NCBI GenBank assembly: GCA_900766825.1
Contig: CAAFWU010000096.1
Location: forward strand, 1-16,892
Length of the DNA: 16,892 nucleotides
From: Bacteroidales bacterium
Lineage (GTDB): Bacteria; Bacteroidota; Bacteroidia; Bacteroidales; Marinilabiliaceae
Direction of reading: 5' to 3'
Shown: piece by piece, positions 1 to 5,402 of the stretch
How positions within the stretch are numbered: position 1 is the first letter of the stretch
How the letters are laid out: each line of letters begins with the position of its first letter
Made by a program: the position numbers and the translations under genes
The notes under the pieces: generated by a model
Databases searched by the model: none
What the model saw: the letters and a program-made list of their open reading frames with translations, nothing else
What the model was told of the DNA's origin: nothing

Positions 1-222
1 AATGTAGTGTCACAACGTAGTGTCTCCGGTAGCAACACAATTTATAAACACATCTGTTTGTTGCACATTCGCTGCGCCATTTGCATTTCCTCGAACGTTC
101 ACTCGATTAGATATGTAGCTACAATTGATTGTGTCGCAGGTTGCGACACAATTTATATATGCCTCTGTTTACTGCGCATTTTCTGCGCTGGTTTTCAATT
201 TGTTGTGCATTTGATGTGCTGG
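1..222. repeat. Degenerate ~111-bp tandem repeat, two units
   Basis: Positions 20-78 and 131-189 align without gaps at an offset of 111. Both carry ACACAATTTATA, then CTGTTT, then a TGCRCATT..CTGCGC block. The match continues leftward to about position 3, so one unit is roughly 1-111 and the next 112-222; the last ~30 bp of each unit are more diverged. A third partial copy of the CATT..TG.GC block lies at 201-222. An open frame crosses the repeats because 111 is a multiple of three, but the translation is Cys-rich, resembles nothing I know and runs antisense into the neighbouring metallohydrolase gene, so I treat the region as non-coding. The array may extend beyond the left edge. Confidence 0.6.
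128..152. repeat. Perfect 11-bp inverted repeat (3-nt loop)
   Basis: ATTGTGTCGCA, GGT, TGCGACACAAT form a perfect dyad inside the second unit of the 111-bp repeat. The first unit has a decayed version at 20-41. It lies about 100 bp past the stop codon of the minus-strand metallohydrolase gene, but no T-run follows on either strand, so it is not a standard intrinsic terminator. It could be a protein-binding site or an RNA hairpin. Confidence 0.6.
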
Positions 223-249
223 CTGCAGTGCCCAACTCTCACACACACT

Positions 250-1014
250 TTATTCCACTTCGCGGACATATTGGCTGAATGTGGTGGAGTAGTTTTTCAT
301 TTCGGTCTCTATTTGGGTGAGGGTGTGACCGTTGCATTGGCGGTTGAGACTGTCGAGCTCGGCTTTGAATTTGGGACCGTGGTCCATGTGGTGGAGATGG
401 GTGAGTTCGTGGAGGATGACGGACTGACGTAGGTGGGAGGGGAGGAAAATGAGGATGGTGTTGAGGCATATGCGACCAGCGGAGGAGCAGCTGCCCCAGC
501 GGGTTTTCATGTTGCGGACGTCGACGGTAGAGACGGGGTATTTTAAACGGTGAGCTAATTCGAGGACCTGAGGGGCGAGTTCTATAAAGGCTAACTTGCG
601 GAATGTGTTCGACATGGTGGTGTAGAAGAAGTTTTGAAAGGACTCCTCGGGCATGGCTTGCACTCTGGGGCTGACTTTTAGTGTTAACACTTTATCCTTT
701 ACGTTGAGCATGTTTTCGCGGTCCAGCACAACTTTTATGGTGTAGTTGCCCACAACATAGGTGTGACCTACACTTATCTTTTGGCCTGGCGCAGTGCGGG
801 ACTCTATCTTCTTCATTTTCTTCAGTATGGCGTCGAGGTATGTGCTGAAGAAATCGTCTATGACGTCGACTGATGTGCCAACGGGAACGGTTAGCGTTAG
901 GCCGTTGCCTGCCACACCTGTGCCAAAGGTTAGGCGGATGCGGGTGCAGCGCGCTGACTCTTTTACGTCTATGTTTCCCAACGTTGGGTGGGCGTAGATG
1001 TAGGTGGGGGGCAT
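250..1014 (-). CDS. YgjP-like (DUF45) zinc metallohydrolase
   Basis: Predicted soluble metal-dependent hydrolase of the YgjP/DUF45 family (M48/SprT-like fold); the physiological substrate is unknown. The 254-residue protein has the family's two signatures near its C-terminus: TRWGSCSS at about 171-178, and HELTH at 202-206 followed by the third ligand in DHGPKF at 211-216. That gives His202, Glu203, His206 and His212 as the zinc site. The N-terminal half (1-140) is beta-rich and weakly conserved, as usual in this family. No signal peptide or membrane segment is seen, so it is probably cytoplasmic. The ATG at 1014 gives the usual family length. The gene lies 37 bp after the acyltransferase gene and may be its last co-transcribed partner. 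The spacer carries a T9-G7 homopolymer junction on the plus strand. Confidence 0.85.
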   Translation of the reverse strand: MPPTYIYAHPTLGNIDVKESARCTRIRLTFGTGVAGNGLTLTVPVGTSVDVIDDFFSTYLDAILKKMKKIESRTAPGQKISVGHTYVVGNYTIKVVLDRENMLNVKDKVLTLKVSPRVQAMPEESFQNFFYTTMSNTFRKLAFIELAPQVLELAHRLKYPVSTVDVRNMKTRWGSCSSAGRICLNTILIFLPSHLRQSVILHELTHLHHMDHGPKFKAELDSLNRQCNGHTLTQIETEMKNYSTTFSQYVREVE

Positions 1015-1051
1015 AGTTTATTTTTTTTTGGGGGGGTGAGAGGGTTGGTTT

Positions 1052-2350
1052 TTATCCTAAGGCTGCAAAGATGGGTTCTATGCCCTCTATGTTTTGTAGG
1101 GCTTCGAGGATGGGGGCTGTGGGGGAGGGCGTTTGGGAGAGTTGCTCTATTTGGGCGAGGGTTTCGGGGGGGATGTTGCAGATTTGCAGGGTCTCGGAGG
1201 CTGATTGACGTGTGTGCTCATTGAGTTCGAGGAGGATGAGGTTGACGCCGAGTTGGGCAGCGTGGGCCACGTGAGCCGACTGACGCACAACGGTGGCATG
1301 GGCTTTGGGCAGTAGGGCCACCACATTGCGCACGCGACCTCGGAGGGCGAGCCATATGGCACCGAGGGCGTAGGGGGAGAGGCAGACGGCGTCGGGCGCA
1401 TCGGGTGTAACCTGCGGAAGGGGCTGACCAATGTTAGCTTGAGCGTAGCGGTGGACCAGCGGCTTGAGGCTGAGTCGGGTGGCAAGGGGACAGGTGAGGA
1501 AACCACGTTGCAAGGCCTCGGCGAAATAGGGGTTGGGGGCATCGAGGGCTTGGCACATGGCATCGAAATGGTCCGTCATGATGGTGCGCAAGCGTTTGGT
1601 GGCCAAGAGCATACGCTCAATGGGTTGCTCGGGGTTGGGAGTGGGCGATTGGCCTACGAGGTCGGAGACGGAGAGGGTGGGCAGGACGTGACAAGAGAGC
1701 GTGCCGCGGAAGAGTGAGAAGGGTCGGTTTTTGGGCACGAGGCGTCCGTTGCCATAGTAGACCACGGGGGTTAGGGGCAGGTTGAGCTGGTCGGCCAAAG
1801 CCACGGCGCCCATGTGGAAACGGTGGATGCGACAGTCGGCACTACGAGTCCCCTCGGGAAAGATGGCCACGGAGCAACCTTGAGAAACCAAGTTGCCGAG
1901 GCGCTCAATCATCTCGGCACTGCTGCCGCCCTCGACGCAGTAGAAACCCAGAGCTCGAGCCAGCCCGCCAAAGACAGGCGAACGCGCCACCCAGCCTTTG
2001 ACCACAAAGACCAAGCGGGCAGAGGAAGCCACAAGGGATAGAATGTCCAGAAAAGATTGGTGATTGGCCACAACGACCGAAGGTGCCATACGCTCCAACT
2101 CCCGAGGCGAGGGTATGTCAATAACCCACCGGCAGAGAGCCAGATAGAGCCTCATGACGTGGCAGACCAGAAAGCCAAAGATGGGGCGGAGCGTGAAACG
2201 GCGCACAAAGAGCAGAGCGGGCCACGTGACCAAGAAGATGGCGAGCCCCACCACCTGACAGACGAGGCTGAGAAGGAGGAAGAGGCCATAGGTCCAAGTG
2301 GCCCTAAGCACGCCAACGAGCGAATAAGGAAGCGGAGCTGGAGATACCAT
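1052..2350 (-). CDS. PlsC-type lysophospholipid acyltransferase with C-terminal extension
   Basis: Predicted membrane-associated acyltransferase that moves a fatty acyl group onto a lysophospholipid or related glycolipid. The 432 residues start with a hydrophobic segment (about 11-50). The LPLAT signature motifs follow: NHQSFLD (96-102, the HX4D catalytic pair His97/Asp102), KGWVARSPVFGG (118-129), FPEGTRS (164-170) and LPLTPVVYYG (191-200). Classical PlsC proteins end at about 240-270 residues; here some 170 further residues (about 260-432) carry no motif I recognise. The gene starts 17 bp after the stop codon of the GT2-DUF2062 gene and is surely in its operon. Together with the hotdog gene this suggests decoration or assembly of a lipid. 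The acyltransferase role is secure; substrate and tail function are not. Confidence 0.87.
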   Translation of the reverse strand: MVSPAPLPYSLVGVLRATWTYGLFLLLSLVCQVVGLAIFLVTWPALLFVRRFTLRPIFGFLVCHVMRLYLALCRWVIDIPSPRELERMAPSVVVANHQSFLDILSLVASSARLVFVVKGWVARSPVFGGLARALGFYCVEGGSSAEMIERLGNLVSQGCSVAIFPEGTRSADCRIHRFHMGAVALADQLNLPLTPVVYYGNGRLVPKNRPFSLFRGTLSCHVLPTLSVSDLVGQSPTPNPEQPIERMLLATKRLRTIMTDHFDAMCQALDAPNPYFAEALQRGFLTCPLATRLSLKPLVHRYAQANIGQPLPQVTPDAPDAVCLSPYALGAIWLALRGRVRNVVALLPKAHATVVRQSAHVAHAAQLGVNLILLELNEHTRQSASETLQICNIPPETLAQIEQLSQTPSPTAPILEALQNIEGIEPIFAALG

Positions 2351-2367
2351 AACAACCTGAGCCTTTG

Positions 2368-3591
2368 CTACTTCTGCCTATCGAAGAGTTTGACCAAGCC
2401 CCACGCCAAAGGCCAAGTAACCACACCGAGCAGGAGCCCGAGGACCACAGAGCCCACCACATAGGTAAGTGCCGAGCCCCCCACGGCCTCGGCAGTGAGG
2501 TCTCGCGAAAAATTGGGCAGAGGTTCGCAGCCTGTGAGCCACGACCCAATCTGAACAGCCGCGTAGACAATGAAGGGGATGAGGGGCGGAAGGCTGACGT
2601 TGGCGCATGCCCCCGTAACAATCTTATTGAGCCTCAGCAGATGAGCCAGCCCCACAGCGGCCACGGTCTGGAACCCCCATATGGGCATGACGGACATGGC
2701 CACACCGAGGGCTACTGCCGACGCGCGGCGTGCTGTCGACTCGCCCGTGTGGGTCAGGTTCTCGCGAACAAAGGTGCGCCAGCGACCCGAGCGGCACCAA
2801 CGGATGAGGGCCACGGGGTAGTACCAGAAGAAGGCTATGAGGCAGAGAACGGTGTTGAGAACGCTGATGCGGAAGAAGTCGCGCCCAGGGCGGAAGTGGG
2901 ACACGCGGTCCTCGGGGTAGATGACCTTGATGGGTACGTTGAGAACACGGCACCCCTTCCAGGCCAAATGTACGGCCACCTCGACCTCGAACTCATAGCG
3001 AGGGGTGAAAAAGCGCATGCCCTCGATGCAGCGGAGGGGGTAGAGACGGAAACCGCTTTGGGTGTCGCTCATGGTTATGAGGGTCTCTACCTTGAACCAG
3101 AAGTTGGAGAATTTGTTGGCAAAGGTGTTTTTGCTGGGCATGCCCTCGGCCTGTATGTTGCGGGCTCCAATGACAAAGACGTCGGAGGGGATGTTGGGGT
3201 TGAGTAGGGTACCGGGCTTATAGTCGGAGCCAACGATGGGTTCGAGCAGATTGGGGATGTCGTCGGCAAAATGTTGGCCATCGGCATCCATGGTCAGGGC
3301 ATAGGCGTAGCCAAGGGTGCAGAGGTGACGGAGACCAGTGATGAGGGCATGACCTTTGCCACGGTTGCGTCCATCGGGGTAGGTTATGACCTCGACGCCT
3401 TGGGGTGGGTTGGCAAGGAGTTGGGCGGTGTTGTCGGTGCAACCATCGTTGACGACAAAGACCGTGGGGCACCACCTGAGGGCGTCGGCGAGGACAGCAG
3501 GCAGCGTGCCCGCATTGTTATATGTGGGAATAATGAGCGCACAGCGTAATTGTGTGCACAGCGCACGGCACTCATCGGGCGTTAGTACCAT
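2368..3591 (-). CDS. GT2 glycosyltransferase fused to DUF2062 membrane domain
   Basis: The N-terminal ~235 residues form a GT-A family 2 glycosyltransferase of the dolichol-phosphate-mannose-synthase type: PTYNN (22-26), VVNDGCTDNT (46-55), the metal-binding DADGQH (102-107) and SGFRLYP (179-185). A hydrophobic stretch at about 243-265 follows. The C-terminal part (about 280-402) is a DUF2062 domain with several membrane segments, recognisable by GVAMSVMPIWGFQT (296-309) and the small-residue helix near 330-350. The protein likely transfers a sugar to a lipid acceptor at the inner membrane; donor and acceptor are unknown. The ATG at 3591 is preceded by an exact TATCTTTG -7 box, so this gene may start its own transcript. 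It is tightly coupled (17 bp) to the downstream acyltransferase, as expected for lipid-linked chemistry. Confidence 0.88.
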   Translation of the reverse strand: MVLTPDECRALCTQLRCALIIPTYNNAGTLPAVLADALRWCPTVFVVNDGCTDNTAQLLANPPQGVEVITYPDGRNRGKGHALITGLRHLCTLGYAYALTMDADGQHFADDIPNLLEPIVGSDYKPGTLLNPNIPSDVFVIGARNIQAEGMPSKNTFANKFSNFWFKVETLITMSDTQSGFRLYPLRCIEGMRFFTPRYEFEVEVAVHLAWKGCRVLNVPIKVIYPEDRVSHFRPGRDFFRISVLNTVLCLIAFFWYYPVALIRWCRSGRWRTFVRENLTHTGESTARRASAVALGVAMSVMPIWGFQTVAAVGLAHLLRLNKIVTGACANVSLPPLIPFIVYAAVQIGSWLTGCEPLPNFSRDLTAEAVGGSALTYVVGSVVLGLLLGVVTWPLAWGLVKLFDRQK

Positions 3592-3617
3592 GAGTAAGTC
3601 TTAAAATATAAAAACCC

Positions 3618-3625
3618 CAAAGATA
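3618..3625 (-). promoter_or_regulatory. Bacteroidetes -7 box for the GT2-DUF2062 gene
   Basis: On the minus strand the sequence reads TATCTTTG, an exact match to the Bacteroidetes -7 consensus TAnnTTTG, about 26 nt before the ATG at 3591. No TTG is found at the expected ~20-nt upstream spacing, so only half the promoter is supported. It implies a short leader of about 20 nt. Confidence 0.4.
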
Positions 3626-3732
3626 GAGGCTTGGTTTGCGATGTTTGTCTTGTGAATGCAAAAGAAGGGGGGGGAGCCAGCGAGACCTATGCACTGAGCC
3701 TCGGGGCTTTTATTTTGCGGTATCGGAATGTG

Positions 3733-4089
3733 TTATATCTTGACAATCTGCGCCTTGACGCGGGTGTACTCAACACCATCGGGGTCGGTCACAGTGGCTT
3801 TGATGTTTAGATCGGCATCGATGGTGAAGCTTATGGTCACAGGTCGACCGTCGGGAATGATGGGGCTGAGATACTTGGCCTCCTTGACGGAAGCGAGGCG
3901 TGTGGCACCAAGCTGAGCGGCCTGCTCGGCACACTGGCGAACAAGGTAGAGGGTCATGACACCAGGCACAATGGGGCGACCAGGGAAGTGACCTTGGAAA
4001 ATGGCATGCTCGGGGTTGATGCTGAGGGTATATACGTGAGTGCCATCGTCTGAGGTGGCACGACTTAAAATAGAGTAAAATTGTTCCAT
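3733..4089 (-). CDS. FabZ-like hotdog-fold acyl-ACP dehydratase homologue
   Basis: Small single-domain hotdog protein (118 aa from the ATG at 4089), the usual size for stand-alone FabZ/ApeI-type 3-hydroxyacyl-ACP dehydratases. The active-site helix motif HFPGRPIVPGV spans 34-44 with catalytic His34. In FabZ and FabA a Glu or Asp lies 14 residues after this His; here that position is Tyr48, so the acid is missing. It may be a diverged dehydratase, a non-catalytic subunit or a thioesterase-like relative. A GTG at 4107 would add six residues, but a -7 box overlaps it, favouring the ATG. The GT2-DUF2062 and acyltransferase genes follow after a 141-bp gap on the same strand, in line with lipid or aryl-polyene-type chemistry. 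The fold assignment is firm, the reaction is not. Confidence 0.82.
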   Translation of the reverse strand: MEQFYSILSRATSDDGTHVYTLSINPEHAIFQGHFPGRPIVPGVMTLYLVRQCAEQAAQLGATRLASVKEAKYLSPIIPDGRPVTISFTIDADLNIKATVTDPDGVEYTRVKAQIVKI

Positions 4090-4095
4090 AGTGTG

Positions 4096-4103
4096 CAAAT
4101 ATA
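4096..4103 (-). promoter_or_regulatory. Bacteroidetes -7 box close to the FabZ-like start
   Basis: The minus strand reads TATATTTG, an exact TAnnTTTG, ending only 6 nt before the ATG at 4089. If used, the message would be leaderless or have a leader of a few bases. A CTTTTT run about 13 nt farther upstream is at best a weak -33 element. The box argues against the GTG start at 4107. Confidence 0.4.
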
Positions 4104-4149
4104 GCACAAAATGGGGTTAAAAAGGAAGGTTTTGGTGGCGGAGGGAATT

Positions 4150-4197
4150 AAAAAAAAGTAGCAGAGGCTCAGCAACAAAAATGTGCTGAGCCTCTGC
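4150..4197 (-). terminator. Strong intrinsic terminator, minus strand
   Basis: A perfect 14-bp stem (4161-4174 with 4184-4197, core GCAGAGGCTCAGCA) encloses a 9-nt loop. On the minus strand it is followed by TAC and then T8 (4157-4150). It would end transcripts reading leftward from marC before they enter the FabZ-like gene. On the plus strand the following bases are not T-rich, so it works mainly in one direction. Confidence 0.8.
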
Positions 4198-4529
4198 GGA
4201 AGGGTATTTTAGTCTGCTATCATTGTTTTACACTATTTCTGGCGCAATTATTTTTTTTGGGGTGTTACGCTCAGGGCGTTGGCTTCGCCGATGTTTTCAG
4301 CGGCACGGCAGAGTCCAAGCAAGCTTGGCCTCTGCGCATGCCTTTAGAAAACATTGCCCTTCGGATATTATGCTGCTCTTTCAGGGCGCGGAGTTGAGTG
4401 GAGGGGGGGGGCGATGCTTCACGTCTGGCAGGGTATTTACACACTAAACTTTTCAGTAACTGAAATTTAAGCTGCCCCTGCTGGGCGACACCTTTCAGAA
4501 CAATCAGCCAAAGCTAACCACAACTAAAA
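4198..4529. other. Gene-free spacer with three-tier hairpin (4291-4354) and G9 tract
   Basis: No convincing gene is present. A long imperfect hairpin spans 4291-4354: outer stem ATGTTTTC/GAAAACAT (4291-4298 with 4347-4354), middle stem GCAGAG/CTCTGC (4308-4313 with 4330-4335) and inner stem CCAAG/CTTGG around CAAG. Either strand could fold this way. The minus strand also holds a 27-codon open frame (4354-4271) that coincides with the hairpin and is more likely incidental. A G9 run lies at 4403-4411 and a TTTCAG-TAA-CTGAAA dyad near 4453-4468. The spacer lies between the marC stop codon and the terminator at 4150-4197, so it is probably transcribed as marC 3' UTR or as a separate small RNA. 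A mobile repeat remnant is the other option. Confidence 0.45.
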
Positions 4530-5117
4530 TTAGTTGCTAAAGTTGTGAATGAGAATGGCCAAATTGTTGGTGAAGAGACGAACTGATATAGCCAACACTA
4601 TGATGCCGAAGAATTTCTTAAGCACATACATACCCGACTTGCCTATGAGCTTGTAAATGAGGCTCGAAGAGCGGAGCACGAAGAAGACAATGAGCATGTT
4701 GAGCACCAAGGCCAGAACCACATTGATGGTGTCGTACTCGGCACGGAGCGAGAGGATGGTGGTGAAGGATGCAGGCCCCGCCAACAGAGGGAAAGCCAAG
4801 GGGACCACCGAGGCCGAGGCGTTGGCATCCTGACGGAAGATGTCGATGCCCAGCAACATCTCGAGACCCACAATGAAGAGCACTATGGCACCCGCCACGG
4901 CAAACGAGTTGATGTCCACGCCAAAGACTCCCAGCAGTGCTTGACCCACAAACATAAAGGTCAGCAAAATGATAAAAGCAACCACAGCTGTTTGCAAAGG
5001 ACTTATTTTCAGCCCCTTCTGCTGCATGGAGAGAACAATAGGCATCGATCCCAATATATCCAGCACGGCAAACAGTACAATGGTGGCCGAGAAGAGCTCT
5101 TTCAGATCGAAATTCAT
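4530..5117 (-). CDS. MarC-family (UPF0056) integral membrane protein
   Basis: A 195-residue polytopic inner-membrane protein of the MarC/UPF0056 family. About six hydrophobic segments are visible (near 8-28, 43-66, 70-92, 104-125, 131-150 and 166-187). The family's small-residue motifs appear in FAVLDILGSMPI (16-27) and VVPLAFPLLAGPAS (104-117). The transport or resistance role first proposed for MarC in E. coli was later doubted, so the function is unknown. The ATG at 5117 gives the full family length. It is divergent from the TonB-dependent receptor gene across a 285-bp region and is followed by a long structured spacer with a terminator. The stop codon overlaps a small CAACTAA/TTAGTTG dyad (4521-4536). 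Confidence 0.87.
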   Translation of the reverse strand: MNFDLKELFSATIVLFAVLDILGSMPIVLSMQQKGLKISPLQTAVVAFIILLTFMFVGQALLGVFGVDINSFAVAGAIVLFIVGLEMLLGIDIFRQDANASASVVPLAFPLLAGPASFTTILSLRAEYDTINVVLALVLNMLIVFFVLRSSSLIYKLIGKSGMYVLKKFFGIIVLAISVRLFTNNLAILIHNFSN

Positions 5118-5176
5118 GACTTAAGGTCGGTTTTAGATTTTAATTTGGTTGAGTGAGTTAGGAATAAACAACAGAG

Positions 5177-5204
5177 GGTCAGCTTGTATTTAAATAATTT
5201 GACC
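5177..5204. promoter_or_regulatory. Possible operator dyad in the marC / TonB-receptor divergent region
   Basis: GGTCA (5177-5181) and TGACC (5200-5204) form an inverted repeat around an AT-rich centre containing the palindrome ATTTAAAT (5188-5195). It lies about 60 bp upstream of the marC start and about 165 bp before the receptor's -7 box. This is only a candidate regulator site; the arms are short. Confidence 0.25.
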
Positions 5205-5370
5205 ATGTTATTTTACAACACAAAAGTAAGAATAAATGTAATAGATTATCACAACATAAGGCTACTTTCTTATTACAAAAAAACACATTTAGAAATGGGG
5301 ATTCCTTCACAAAGGAGCATACACAATAAATAATTGAATCACGAATTAGAGAGATATAACAAAACAATGG

Positions 5371-5378
5371 TAAATTTG
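5371..5378 (+). promoter_or_regulatory. Bacteroidetes -7 box for the TonB-receptor operon
   Basis: TAAATTTG is an exact TAnnTTTG, 24 nt before the ATG at 5403, implying a leader of about 18 nt. No clear TTG lies about 20 nt upstream; TTAG at 5346 is the nearest candidate. A missing -33 element could mean the promoter needs an activator or an ECF sigma factor, but that is inference. Confidence 0.4.
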
Positions 5379-5402
5379 TACACAAGGTAAGAAATAACAC
5401 CA

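Noticed and set aside
7..432. 141-codon open frame at the left edge
   Set aside because: It crosses the degenerate repeats and then runs antisense into the metallohydrolase gene; the product has no recognisable domain.
2365..3207. 280-codon plus-strand open frame opposite the GT2 gene
   Set aside because: It is an antisense shadow in GC-rich codons; the minus-strand frame has clear GT2 and DUF2062 motifs.
3697..3717. Plus-strand terminator-like hairpin (AGCC-TCGG-GGCT then TTTTATTTT)
   Set aside because: No plus-strand gene precedes it, the stem is only 4 bp, and on the minus strand it lacks a T-run.
4223..4447. 74-codon plus-strand open frame after marC
   Set aside because: It spans the hairpin and the G9 run, has a low-complexity GGGG stretch and no family resemblance.
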